Shown here piece by piece: positions 40,706 through 51,000 of a DNA stretch of 64,000 nucleotides. Source of the stretch: AC-37 sp036389835. GTDB lineage: Bacteria; Actinomycetota; Thermoleophilia; Solirubrobacterales; Thermoleophilaceae. The number at the start of each line of letters is the position of its first letter. The first letter of the stretch is position 1. The notes under the pieces were generated by a model, which was not told the DNA's origin, made no database searches, and saw nothing but the letters and a program-made list of their open reading frames with translations. The stretch spans positions 1 to 64,000 of the forward strand of contig DASVWC010000105.1 in the NCBI GenBank assembly GCA_036389835.1, read 5' to 3'. Both the position numbers and the translations under genes were made by a program.

Positions 40706-41478
40706 GCGTCGCAGGGCTCCCCGGCGGTCAGCGCCATGAACGCCCCCTCGAGCCTCGCCGCGCCGTGCCGGGCGACGACCTCCGCGACGGGCGCCGCGCA
40801 CAGCAAGCGGCCGTCGTGCAGGATCGCGACGCGATCCGCCAGCGCCTCGACCTCCTCCATGTGATGGGTCGAGTAGACGACCGCGGTTCCGCGCTCGCGC
40901 GCCCGAGCCACGAAGGAGGTCAGCGCGATCCTCGACTCCGGATCGACGCCGGCCATCGGCTCGTCGAGGATCAGGACGCGCGGGGAGCCGAGCAGGGCCA
41001 GCGCGAGGCTCAGCCGGCGTCGCATTCCCCCGGACAAGTTCTTCACGCGCGCGTGCGCGCGCGCGGCGAGCCCGATCGCGTCGAGCGCCGACGCGACCTC
41101 GCGCCTGGCGTCGGTCCGCCTCAGCCCGCACGAGCGCGCGACGTACATCGCGTTCTCCCAGGCCGAGAGCGGCGGGTACAGCGCGTACTCCTGCGGCATG
41201 AACCCGATGCGGGCGCCGCCGGCCAGCACGACCTCACCGCTGTCCGGCCGGAAGAGGCCGGTCGCGACGCCGAGCAGAGTGCTCTTGCCGGCCCCGTTCG
41301 GTCCGACGAGGCCGAGGATCTCGCCGGGTCCGACGGCGAGCGCGACCCCGTCGAGGGCCCGCACGGGTCCGAACGACTTGGAGACTCCGCGCCAGCTCAG
41401 AACCGGCTCGATGGCCGCATTCGCCGATCCGTTCGCTGGCGGTGGGGTGCGCACGGCGGGAACCTCGCGCATCCGCAT
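40702..41478 (-). CDS. ABC transporter ATP-binding protein
   Basis: 258 residues: Walker A GPNGAGKST, Q-loop in MPQEYALYPPLS, signature LSGGMRRRLSLALALLG, Walker B VLILDEPMAGVD and H-loop STHHMEEVE. AGGAG sits about 8 nt upstream of the ATG. It is the first gene of the nine-gene leftward operon ending with the KAS III-LuxR fusion, 48 bp downstream of the SARP regulator stop. The SARP gene may therefore be co-transcribed or may control it. Confidence 0.94.
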   Translation of the reverse strand: MRMREVPAVRTPPPANGSANAAIEPVLSWRGVSKSFGPVRALDGVALAVGPGEILGLVGPNGAGKSTLLGVATGLFRPDSGEVVLAGGARIGFMPQEYALYPPLSAWENAMYVARSCGLRRTDARREVASALDAIGLAARAHARVKNLSGGMRRRLSLALALLGSPRVLILDEPMAGVDPESRIALTSFVARARERGTAVVYSTHHMEEVEALADRVAILHDGRLLCAAPVAEVVARHGAARLEGAFMALTAGEPCDA

Positions 41479-41526
41479 GACGGGCTCCTGTCGCGCGGCT
41501 GTCGCGACCGCCCGGGTCGGCCTCGG

Positions 41527-44500
41527 CTAGTCGCTCCCGGTCACCGCCGAGGTCGACGACGACGCCACGAGGGCCTCCCGCGCGAGCTGGACGGCATCCG
41601 CGGGCGACGCTCGCTCGCCTTCCTCGATCGTCCGCCAGAAGCATTCGCGGCCACACACGGTCGCGCCGATGTCGCGGATCCTGTCGACGTCCCGCTGCTC
41701 GACCTGGATCCTCTGGATCGCCTCCTTCGCGCGTATGGCGTCCGCCCCACCGAGGAGCAGCCCGGCGCGCTCGGCGTCGCCCAACCGGATCGCCAGCCCG
41801 GCGAGGCCCTCGAGCACGACGGCCAGGCCGTGACCGTCACCGGACGCCTCCGCGTCGTCGAGCGCTTGCCTGTACAGGGCCTCGGCCTGCTCGAGGCCGC
41901 CCTCGGCGTGCGCGACGGCGGCCAGCCCGGCTCTGGCCACCGCGGTTCCACCGAGCCACTCGATCGTCCGGTACCACGAGAGGGCCTCCTCGTGCAGCCT
42001 CCTGGCGAGGTCGAGGTCGCCCTCCTGGCGCGCGCGGAAGCCGAGGCTGTTGCACGCCACGGGCCGGGCGTCGGGCGTGACCGGCCAGCTCGTGACGCCC
42101 GCGGGCTCCCCGTCGGCGCATTCGGGAGTCGCGTCCACGCCCGCGATCAGCTCGTCGAGCCGGTTGGCCACGTCCGCGAAGCCCGCCTCCCGCGCGATGC
42201 ACACGGCCCGCGTCATGTACGCCCGCGCCGCGTCGCGGCCGCGCGCGGCCTCGGCAACGCCGGCGAGCGCGGTGAGGCTGCGGATCGAGCTCCAGCGGTC
42301 CCCGACCTGCTCGAAGCGCTCGAGCGCCCAGGCGATCGCGGATTCCGCCGCGCCGAGGTCGCCCTCGCGGAGGTGGTTGTAGCCGACGGCCAGCGTCGCC
42401 GCTCCGGACTCCCACGCCGCCTCGAGGCGGCCGAAGATGGCGACGGCGTCGCGCAGCGTCTTGAACGCCGCCTGCGTACGGCCCACACGGCCCAGCACCT
42501 GGCCGTGCTGCGCGGTCACCATTCCCGACACGAACTCGTCGCCCGCGCCGGCCGCGATCTCCATCGCCTCCTCGGTCAGGGCGTAGGCGTGAGCCAGGTC
42601 GTGCACGCGCTCGGCCAGCAGCCCCGCCACGCCCATCGCCCGCGCGCGCAGCGCCGGCGCCGCTTCGCGGTGCTGGACCAGCACGACGAGCCGGCGCCGG
42701 CCCTCGTTCGGCCGCCCCGCGAGATACCAGTACCAGCCGAGCGCGATGCCCAATCGCAGGCCGACCTCGATCGCCCCGGCGGCGATCGCCCAGTCGAGCG
42801 CGGCCAGGTGGTTGTCCTCGTCGAGCCGCATGGCCGCGAGCCATCGCTCCTGGTCGGGGCCTCTGAGCAGCGGCTCCGCCTCCTCGGCTCGGCGCAGGAA
42901 GAGCCGTGCGTGGCGCTCCCGGGCCTCCTCCAGCCGGCCCGACTCGGCCAGCCTCTCGATCCCGTAGTCGCGCAGCGTCTCGAGCATGAAGTACCGCGCC
43001 GGCTCCGTGCGCCCCACCTCGGCGATCAGCATCGACTTGTCGACCAGCCGCGACATGACCTCGAGGACGTCCTTCCCGTCCAGGCCGGCACCGACACAGA
43101 GCTCCTCCGCCGCCTCGTAGCTGCCGCCGCCCTTGAAGAGCGAGAGCTGCTCGAACGCCGTGCGCTCGTCGTCGCCGAGCACGTCGTAGCTCCAATCGAC
43201 CGTCGCCCGCAGGGTCTGCCGCCGATCGGAACGCCGCGTCCTCGACGCCAGCAGCGTGAAGCGGTCGTCGAGCCGCGAATCGATCTGATCCAGCGGCAGC
43301 ACCTTCACGCGCGCCGCCGCGAGCTCCAGGGCGAGCGGGATGTGGTCCAGCCGGCGGCAGATGCGCTCGACCGTCGAGCGCTCGCTGGGGCTGAGCGAGA
43401 ACGACGGCCGCAGCGCCCGGGCGCGGTCGACGAACAGCGCGACGGCGTCCCGCGTCGACAGCGGCGCGACCCTGAGCTCGCATTCGCCCTCGACGTTCAG
43501 CGGCTCGCGGCTGGCCGCGAGGACCGAGGTGGACTCGCAGCGGCTGAGGAAGGCCTCGACCGCCTCCGCCGCGCCCGGGAGCACGTGCTCGCAGTGGTCG
43601 AGGATGAGCAGCGTCCTGCCCTCCGAGAACTTCGCGGTCAGGCGGTCGATCAAGGCGACGCTCGCGTTGGCCGCCAGGAGCGGGTCGTCGACGTCGCGGA
43701 CTCCGGCGGCCACGGCCACGACGTTGACCACGCCCTCGTAGTCGTGCGCGTCGGTCAGGTCCGCGATCCAGACGCCGTTCGGGAACTTCTCGCGGACCTG
43801 CAGGCCGCTCTCGATCGCGAGCCGGGTCTTGCCCACCCCGCCGGGGCCCGTGAGCGTGAGCAGTCGCCGGCGCCCGAGCTCGACGGCCACGTCCGTGAGC
43901 TCGCTGTCCCGGCCCACGAAGCTGGTGCGGGGCTCGCGCAGGTTGCCCGCCGCACGCGTCGGCGCCGGCGCCGGCGCACCGGCACGGCCGACCGCCTGCC
44001 CCCGGTACAGGTCCGGATCGTGAGCCAGGATCCGGCTCTGGAGCGCGCGAAGCTCCGGGCCGGGCTCGATCCCGAGCTGGTCCACCAGCGCGGAGCGGAC
44101 CTCCGCGAAGGCCTGGAGCGCGTCGGCCTGCCGTCCCTCGCGGTACAGCGCGGTCATGAGCTGGGCCCAGAGGCGCTCGCGCAGCGGGTGCGCGCGTACC
44201 AGGGCCTGCAGGTCCCCGACCACCTCGCCGTGCCGGCCGAGCTCGAGCTCGACGTCGATCCGCTCCTCGAGCGCGTCGACGCGCTCGTCGGCGAGGCGCA
44301 TGCGCTCCGTCTCCACGACGAAGTCCCCCTCCACGTCGAGCAGCGGCGCCCCCCTCCACAGCGCGAGCGCGCGGTTCAACGCGGACAGCGCGTCGACGTA
44401 GCCGGCGTCCTGCCGCGCGGCGCGCGCCGCGCGCACCAGCCGTCTGAACTCGAGCGCGTCCACGTCCGTCTCGTCGGCCTCGAGGACGTAGCCGGGCGCG

Positions 44501-44745
44501 CACGTCCGCAGCCGGTCCGCGCCGATCAGCTTCCTGAGCCGGGAGATCTTGACCTGGAGCGCGTTCGAGGGGTCCTCGGGCGGCTCCCCCTGTCCCCAGA
44601 GGCTCTCGATCAGCGCGTCGGCGCTGACGATCTGCCCCGCGGACAGGGCGAGGCGGACCAGGACCAGCCTGTCCTTCGGGCCGCGCACCCCGAAGCGTCC
44701 GCGTTCGTCCTCCACCTGGAGCGGACCTAGGATCCGTATGCGCAC
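41527..44745 (-). CDS. SARP-family (AfsR-like) pathway regulator
   Basis: 1072 residues. An OmpR-type winged helix at about 1-95 (GPLQVEDERGRFGVRGPKDRLVL, ALQVKISRLRKLIG, TCAPGYVLEADE) is followed by the bacterial transcriptional activation domain (ERLWAQLMTALYREGRQADALQAFAEVRSAL, to about 245). Next is an NB-ARC-like ATPase with Walker A GPGGVGKTRLA and LLILDHCEHVL, then tetratricopeptide-like helices to the end. Such SARPs activate antibiotic operons by binding direct repeats near the -35 of target promoters. Start GTG 44745 with GGGGACAG just upstream. The operon immediately downstream is the likeliest target. Confidence 0.93.
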   Translation of the reverse strand: MRIRILGPLQVEDERGRFGVRGPKDRLVLVRLALSAGQIVSADALIESLWGQGEPPEDPSNALQVKISRLRKLIGADRLRTCAPGYVLEADETDVDALEFRRLVRAARAARQDAGYVDALSALNRALALWRGAPLLDVEGDFVVETERMRLADERVDALEERIDVELELGRHGEVVGDLQALVRAHPLRERLWAQLMTALYREGRQADALQAFAEVRSALVDQLGIEPGPELRALQSRILAHDPDLYRGQAVGRAGAPAPAPTRAAGNLREPRTSFVGRDSELTDVAVELGRRRLLTLTGPGGVGKTRLAIESGLQVREKFPNGVWIADLTDAHDYEGVVNVVAVAAGVRDVDDPLLAANASVALIDRLTAKFSEGRTLLILDHCEHVLPGAAEAVEAFLSRCESTSVLAASREPLNVEGECELRVAPLSTRDAVALFVDRARALRPSFSLSPSERSTVERICRRLDHIPLALELAAARVKVLPLDQIDSRLDDRFTLLASRTRRSDRRQTLRATVDWSYDVLGDDERTAFEQLSLFKGGGSYEAAEELCVGAGLDGKDVLEVMSRLVDKSMLIAEVGRTEPARYFMLETLRDYGIERLAESGRLEEARERHARLFLRRAEEAEPLLRGPDQERWLAAMRLDEDNHLAALDWAIAAGAIEVGLRLGIALGWYWYLAGRPNEGRRRLVVLVQHREAAPALRARAMGVAGLLAERVHDLAHAYALTEEAMEIAAGAGDEFVSGMVTAQHGQVLGRVGRTQAAFKTLRDAVAIFGRLEAAWESGAATLAVGYNHLREGDLGAAESAIAWALERFEQVGDRWSSIRSLTALAGVAEAARGRDAARAYMTRAVCIAREAGFADVANRLDELIAGVDATPECADGEPAGVTSWPVTPDARPVACNSLGFRARQEGDLDLARRLHEEALSWYRTIEWLGGTAVARAGLAAVAHAEGGLEQAEALYRQALDDAEASGDGHGLAVVLEGLAGLAIRLGDAERAGLLLGGADAIRAKEAIQRIQVEQRDVDRIRDIGATVCGRECFWRTIEEGERASPADAVQLAREALVASSSTSAVTGSD

Positions 44746-45192
44746 CTGTCCCCTTCGAGCCTCGCCGGTCGGATCCGACAGGTTGCCACACGTCGCGCCG
44801 CTCGCTGCTGGTTCATGGCCTCTCGGCCGGCGGCGCCGGGGCGGCGGCTGCGTCGGGTCCGACTGGGTTGCTGCTCGGCGATGACTGGTGGAGACCTTCG
44901 GCTGGAGTAGTCGCCGGTGTCGCGGAGACGACGAGATCGCGGGATCTTAAGTCGCCAACAGCGGGGCCCACGAACGCCGCCAAGCGTCGGATCGCGTGCC
45001 CGGCGGTGAGCCACTCAAGCTCATCTGGCCGTCAGAGGACCAGCAGTTCACCCCGCCTGGGCTACGAAGGATCGGGGATGGCAGGAGCCGTGCCGCCGAA
45101 TTACGGTCATCGGCGGGGCTTGCCCGGAGGGGGATTTCACCGGTTGCGTCGCTCCGAGTTTCTGTAGTTCTTCCCAAAGGGGCGACTGTGTC
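44746..45192. other. Divergent intergenic region between the SARP gene and the vWA/tubulin module
   Basis: 447 bp that should hold the SARP promoter on one side and the module promoter on the other. I see no clear gene, repeat or consensus promoter. A 66-codon open frame at 44996-45196 has a locally protein-like beginning (GGEPLKLIWPSEDQQF) but no support. Confidence 0.5.
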
Positions 45193-45813
45193 ATGACGGC
45201 TGGGAGCAGCGGTCAGATGATCGATGCATGGCCGGCGGATCAAGCCGAGACCACCGAAGTCGTGGAAGCAAATGTGTCCGCGACGGACGGCGTCCCGTAC
45301 GTCGCGGCGGCCGGCGCGCTTGCCGCGCTCGCGATCGTCGTCGGCGCAATCGGTCCGTGGGCGCACGTGTCGCTGATCGATTACGACGGCGTCCAGGGCG
45401 TCGGCGTCGCCGCCTTCTGCGCGGGCGGCGCCGCTCTCATCGGCAACGCGACGCTGATCTGGCATCGACGGCGGGGCTTGGCGACCCTCGGAGTGCTGGC
45501 GGCAGGTGTCGCGTTTGCCGCGGCGATGGTCTCGTGGGCGCTCATCGCGGTCTTCTCGAACTCGATCGGCGTGATAGTCGCGGTGCTCGGACGCAGCGGC
45601 GTGCCACGGTCGGTCAGGTCGGTTGCCGACGTATCCGTCGGGTGGGGACTCGTGCTGACAGTCGTGGGAGCGCTGGTCCTCGGAGCCCTCTCGCTCGTGG
45701 CGCGTGCCGCGCTCGCCGACGCCGACGGGGGCTCCGCTCGCGGCGCCTCCGACCCAGACACGTACCGGGATGTCGGCGACCCGTACGACGCAGGCTCGGA
45801 GCCCTGGAGCTGA
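45193..45813 (+). CDS. Small membrane protein heading the vWA/tubulin-like module
   Basis: 206 residues with four hydrophobic segments (AAAGALAALAIVVGAIGPW; VGVAAFCAGGAALIGNATLIW; LGVLAAGVAFAAAMVSWALIAVF; WGLVLTVVGALVLGALSLVA) and polar ends. No named domain. It is spaced 4 bp from the vWA gene, so it is the first gene of the rightward operon. It may anchor or form a channel with the module's other membrane proteins. Confidence 0.78.
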   Translation: MTAGSSGQMIDAWPADQAETTEVVEANVSATDGVPYVAAAGALAALAIVVGAIGPWAHVSLIDYDGVQGVGVAAFCAGGAALIGNATLIWHRRRGLATLGVLAAGVAFAAAMVSWALIAVFSNSIGVIVAVLGRSGVPRSVRSVADVSVGWGLVLTVVGALVLGALSLVARAALADADGGSARGASDPDTYRDVGDPYDAGSEPWS

Positions 45814-45817
45814 GCCG

Positions 45818-48076
45818 GTGAAGGCGCACCGGACATCCGTCGTGAAGCTCCGGCGACCGAGCGGCGTCTTTGCGGGGCTCTTCGTGATCCTCGCGATGCT
45901 GGCCGCACCGGCGACCGCTGCGGTCGACACGCAACCGGTAACCGCGGTGATCCTGGTCGACGAGTCCGGGTCGCTGTCTCCCGCCGCGGTCGCGGCTGAG
46001 CGCGACGCTGCCGCTGCCCTCGTCTCGAGCGACCTGTCGAAGCGCTCGAAGTTCATGATCGCCGGTTTCGGCAGCGCCAACCGGCCCGGTCAAAGTGCGG
46101 TCACGGCGTACTGCGACTTCGTGGTCACGAGCAATCGAGCCGCGCGCGAGCGGCTCGTCCAGTGCGCGAACAGCATCCACGCGCGCAAGCCGTCGGAGGG
46201 GAACGACACCGATCACGCGAAGGCGATCCAGTTCGCACTCGAGCACCTGAGAGGCCAGCGAGGCGTCCCCGCGATCTTCCTCCTCACGGACGGCGTGCTC
46301 GACGTCCAGAACAGCCCGGATTACGGCCGGCGTCCTGAACGGCGTACCGCGGAGGCGCAGCGGAGGGTCAGCGAGGTCCTCCTTCCCGAGGCCCGCCGTC
46401 GTGGCGTGCAGGTCCGGCCGTTGGGGTTCGGCAACGCGTCCCGCCCTGCGCTCGACGCGTTCGCCGCCGGCGGCGCGGGTGTGAACCGCAGGTGCTCAGG
46501 AGGACGGCCGCGCGCGGTCATCGTCCACGACATCGCCGAGGTGATCCACGGTCTCGTGACCTCGCTCGGCGGCGTCCGGTGCGGCGCGGTGGGTCCGCCC
46601 AACACCGGCACGCTCGGGCGCGGCGGGTCGACCAAGCTCAAGGTGAAGATCCCGGCGATCGCCACGGACGGTGCGATCACGGTGGTAAAGGGCGACCCGA
46701 GCTTCCAGGTCGACGTCTACCAGCCGAACGGAGACCCGACGCCGGAGAACGGCACAGTCAACGGCCAGACGTTCGAGCGCAGCGGCCGGACCGCGCGCGT
46801 GGAGTCGGTGCAGATAACGAACCCGATTCCGGGCGACTGGACGGTCAAGGTGTCCGACCCGCGTAATCGCGCATCGTCGACGCGCGTTACGACGTTCGCG
46901 ATCTGGGAGGGAGTGCTGCAGGCGAGCCTCGTGGACTCACCTGTCTTGCCGATCCCTGGTCGTGACATCGACGTGCAGGTCCACGTGCTCGCACGCAACG
47001 GCGTCCTGACCGGCGACGACCTCGATGGCGTGAAGGCAGAGGCGCAGGCGTTCGGCAGCTTTGGTCGCGTGCCGATCCCGCTGCGCCTGACGGACGGCTC
47101 GGCGTTCAAGGGCAGGTTCCCGCTTCCCGCCGATGCGAAGGGCGCGCTCCGCATCGAGGCGCGGGTGAGCGGCCCGGGCGTGAGCTCCGACGTCCGCGTC
47201 GACCCGCTGAAGATCCAGACCTCGAACTACGTCTTCGGCGACTTCGACCTCTCCATCCCGCGCGAGCTCCATGCCGGCGATGTGATTCACGGGTCGATCA
47301 CGACGACGAACCAGGGACCACCCCGCGCCGGCGCGCTCCAGCTCGGGGAGTTCTCCCCCGGCACGCTCGTGACGCTGGACTCGTCGCTCGACCGGATCCC
47401 GGCGGGCAAGCAGCGCTTCCCGTTCACGATCACGGTCTCGAAGCGGTCGAAGGCCGGGTCGATCTACGCGCAGGTCGTGCTCGTGGCGGACAAGGGCGAG
47501 CCGCTCTCCAAGGCGGCGGTCGACACGAAGGTCGTCGAGCCGCCACCCATTCCCACCTGGGTCCTGATCCTGGCTGCGTGCTGTCTCGTCGCGCTGCTCG
47601 CGCTCGGGTTCTTCCTGTGGCGCCGGCGCCAGGCGAAGCGCGCGCGCACAGACACGCGGAGGCTGGTCGTGACCCTCCTGAACGGCACCGGCGAGAGCAG
47701 CGCATCGCGACTCGGCCCCGAGGGCGGCAGTCGCTGGAAGCCGCGCCGGACCATCGTGCTCTACGACAACGACGGAGCCAAGGAGCTGCTCGACGAGCGA
47801 ACCGGAGCCGGCCGCGGTCAGGAGTTCGTGATCGAACGTGACAGGTCGGACGTCACGGTCCGGTCCGACGACGCGGTGTGGGAAGGCCAGCTCGCAACGC
47901 CTCTCGTGGTCGCGGAGAACGTCCGCCTGACCGTCAGCGAGGAGAACGGTCTGGGTGACTTGCCCGAGAACGAGCAGGCCGGCGCGCCGTACGGCGGGGC
48001 CGAAGACACGTTCGGCGACGCGGGCGAACCGGAGCCGGTGGATCCGGCAGAGACACAGACATCGGACTGGGATTAG
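45818..48076 (+). CDS. vWA-domain membrane protein
   Basis: 752 residues from GTG 45818 with GGAG 8 nt upstream. After an N-terminal signal/anchor (VFAGLFVILAMLAAPATAA) comes a von Willebrand A domain, with MIDAS motif DESGS at 49-53 and TDG at 157-159. It is followed by a long beta-rich extracytoplasmic region, one transmembrane helix (about 575-600, WVLILAACCLVALLALGFFLW) and a cytoplasmic tail of about 150 residues with acidic end. The layout suggests an outside-in sensor or adhesion-type receptor whose tail meets the cytoplasmic tubulin-like protein encoded 14 bp downstream. Confidence 0.85.
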   Translation: MKAHRTSVVKLRRPSGVFAGLFVILAMLAAPATAAVDTQPVTAVILVDESGSLSPAAVAAERDAAAALVSSDLSKRSKFMIAGFGSANRPGQSAVTAYCDFVVTSNRAARERLVQCANSIHARKPSEGNDTDHAKAIQFALEHLRGQRGVPAIFLLTDGVLDVQNSPDYGRRPERRTAEAQRRVSEVLLPEARRRGVQVRPLGFGNASRPALDAFAAGGAGVNRRCSGGRPRAVIVHDIAEVIHGLVTSLGGVRCGAVGPPNTGTLGRGGSTKLKVKIPAIATDGAITVVKGDPSFQVDVYQPNGDPTPENGTVNGQTFERSGRTARVESVQITNPIPGDWTVKVSDPRNRASSTRVTTFAIWEGVLQASLVDSPVLPIPGRDIDVQVHVLARNGVLTGDDLDGVKAEAQAFGSFGRVPIPLRLTDGSAFKGRFPLPADAKGALRIEARVSGPGVSSDVRVDPLKIQTSNYVFGDFDLSIPRELHAGDVIHGSITTTNQGPPRAGALQLGEFSPGTLVTLDSSLDRIPAGKQRFPFTITVSKRSKAGSIYAQVVLVADKGEPLSKAAVDTKVVEPPPIPTWVLILAACCLVALLALGFFLWRRRQAKRARTDTRRLVVTLLNGTGESSASRLGPEGGSRWKPRRTIVLYDNDGAKELLDERTGAGRGQEFVIERDRSDVTVRSDDAVWEGQLATPLVVAENVRLTVSEENGLGDLPENEQAGAPYGGAEDTFGDAGEPEPVDPAETQTSDWD

Positions 48077-48090
48077 GAGAACTCGAGAAA

Positions 48091-51000
48091 ATGGCCATGA
48101 AGCTCTACAAGCAGTTCCTGTACGTCGGCCTCGGCGGTACGGGTCTGGAGATCGGAGTCGCGCTCGAGCAGGCGCTCCGCGCCGAGCTGTGCGGTCCGGA
48201 CGGGATGCAGCTGATGAACCGCGACCTCCCGGGTGCTCTCGAGCCGTTCCAGCTGCCGCGCTGCACGCAGTTCGTCTACCTCGACTTCGACGAGTCGGCG
48301 CGGAGCCGGGCGAAGGGGGCGGGCGTCACGGCGGCCGGTCAGGCCGCCGCCGCGGCCACGGCACAGGTCGTCCCGAACCTGACGCCGAAGCAGAACAGCT
48401 TCACCCAGGCGGCACAGATGCTGCGGATCTCCGCAACGGAAACCGTCAAGTCGTGGCTGCCCGGCCCGGAGGGGGAGCCGCAGCGCTTTCCGCTGAGCGA
48501 GGGCGCGGGCCAGCTCCCGACGGTCGGGAGGGCGGCGCTCTTCGAGACGTTCCGGCTGAACAACGGCCCAGCACCGGTCACCAATCCGCTCGGACGCGCG
48601 TTCGGCCAGCTCGCGCAGTCAGCCGGCGACCTCGCCGCGATATCGAACGATCGCGCCTCGAAGGGGATCGACATCTTCGTCGGCTTCTCCGTCGCGGGCG
48701 GCACCGGCGCCGGGATCTTCTACGACGTGCTCCGTCTGATTGCGCACGTCGCGGAGGTGAACCGCCAGCATGACGCGGGTCTGTCGATCTACCCGCTCGT
48801 CGTGATGCCATCTGCATTCGCCACCCGCGGAACGGACGCTCCCCGGCCGCATCGTCTGAATGGCGGGCCGGCCCTTCAGGAGCTGTTCGAGCTCGTCGAC
48901 TACGCGAACGGCGCCCCGGAGGAGGTCATGAAGATCCGCCCGGTTCGGTACCCGGGGGGCAGCGGTGTCTCGCCCGAAGCGCCGGTACCCGTCAAGACCG
49001 CCTTCCTCTTCTCGAAGCCGGCGTCGATCAAGATCGAGGATCTTCACCGCTCAATCGTCGCCTTCGTCCTGTCGGTCACCGGAACGACTATCAACGACGG
49101 CAAGGGAGAGACGTTCACTCCCCTCAGCGCGCAGCTGATCAACGACCCGCTCCTGGCGGCTCCAGCCCCGGATGGGGCCGGCAAGCGGCCGGCCGCCTCT
49201 GCGCTCGCGGCCGAGCTGCGGATACCGGTGGAGACCATCGCGAACCTGCTCGCGAACCGGCTGCTGGCGAACGCAACGCGCGAGTTGCGTGAACCGGAGC
49301 CCACCGAGAAGCAGGACAACGTCAAGGATCTGTTCGAGCAGTACGGCTCGGTCACCGGACTATCGGCGCTCGCACGCCCGGCGCCGACCCACCGCTTGCC
49401 GGACCTCGAAGGGCGCGGCGCTTCGGAGATCGCTGCGGAGCTCCGCAAGCGCGCTCGTACGGCCGAGCAGCTACTCAACAACCTCCGCGAGAGCCAGCGG
49501 CGGGCGCTCGCCCGACTGGCAGACGAGGCCGACTATCACGGTGGCGTCGAGGCACTCGCGAAGGAGTGGGATCTCTTCCGGGTGAGTCGCGTGGTGCTCG
49601 GGCATCCGAGTTTCGTCGATGTGACGGCTCGCGACGGCTTTCGCGGGTTCGTCACGCGCCGTGGCCAGCAGCCTCCCGACAACCCTGGCAAGTTCACGAA
49701 CGACCCACCGACGCCTCCGTCCCTCAAGGACGGGCCGCTCGGCGTCAAGAAGGTAGGAGTCAACGACAAGACGGTGCGCGACGCGATTCGCGTGCAGGAT
49801 CGCTGGTACCAGTGGCGTGTTCGCAGTTTGTTCTACGAGGTCTGGCGGGACTACCGGAGCACGTGGGAGCCGCGCCTGCGCGAGCTCGAGGATCGCCTGC
49901 TCCAGACGATCCGTGCGTTCGACGAGCACACGGCCGCGGAGCCCGACAGCTTCCACGCCGGCTGCCAGGCGCTCTACCGCGAGCGGACGGGGGTCGTCTA
50001 CTTCGTGCCGGACGGTGGGCCGAGCAACAACCTCGACATGTGGTACCGCTCTACGGTGCTACCTCGCCTGTGCGAAGTGCTCAACCTGCCGGAGGGCGTC
50101 GACGAGGGGCGGATCCTCCAGAAGATCATGCACGGCCGCTGGGACGACGCGTACGCTCGCTTCCGCCGGGACAGCAGGCCCAGCGCGGCGCGGGAATACG
50201 TGCTGGAGGCGGTGCGCCAGATCCTGACGGAACGCGTGCTGGCTCCGGGCGAGGAGACGTCGCTGCTTCCTCGGATAGAGACCCTGTTGCGAGTCGCCGC
50301 GAATCAGTCGGACGCTGCCGCGCAGGGACTGTCGCCGCGGATGCTCGAGATCTTCAAGCGGTCGCTCGTGCAGCTTCTGCCGCTCGATTTCCGCCCGCAG
50401 GGCAGCGCCCACGCCGGCTATGGGCAGCTCGAGGTCGACGTCTTCTATCCGTCGGCCCAGCCGAATGGCCGGATAGAGATGTACCTCAACAGCACGGCGC
50501 TTAGCACGCTCGAGGAGCCACAGCGGAACTTCCACGCGCTCTCCGGGGTGGACTTCCTCAGCGTGGTCCTGCGGCGGAAGTCACTGCCGGCCACGGCCGT
50601 CCTCGAGTACCGGGAGATGATGGCGCTGCGAATGACGGCGCTGACGCCCGAGGGCGCGGCCGAGGGCGACCTTTTGCCGTGGCGGCAGCGGCTCGGGTAC
50701 GACCCGACCTGGCTCGTGCTGCGACCGGATGAAGGAGCTCGCGTCCTCGCTGCCCTGCTGACCGCGATGTGGGATGGGTCGATCGAGGTCGTCGACGGCA
50801 CGAACGAGAACCCGAAGGTTCTGCTGGTCCACCAGCTCGACAGGGCTGCGGGGCCGCCGATGCGGCTCGTCCTGCCGGACGAGATCGGCGTGTCGAGGTG
50901 GTGCGGATTGGTCACCGCCTACGAGCGATATGTCCTGTCCGGCGACGAGACCGAGCTCGAGCGATGCGCCGCGCTGCTCCGCAGGACGTCCCCGACAAGC

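Noticed and set aside
40765..44730. 1321-codon open frame on the plus strand opposite the SARP and ABC ATPase genes
   Set aside because: It is a GC-bias shadow: low-complexity Arg/Ala/Asp/Gly-rich translation without domains, while the minus strand encodes complete SARP and ABC families.
44947..46080. 377-codon minus-strand frame opposite the small membrane protein and vWA gene
   Set aside because: No domain, low-complexity, and opposes a recognisable vWA protein.
47955..48773. Alternative plus-strand frame across the start of the tubulin-like gene
   Set aside because: Arg/Ala-rich translation out of frame with the tubulin-like motifs.
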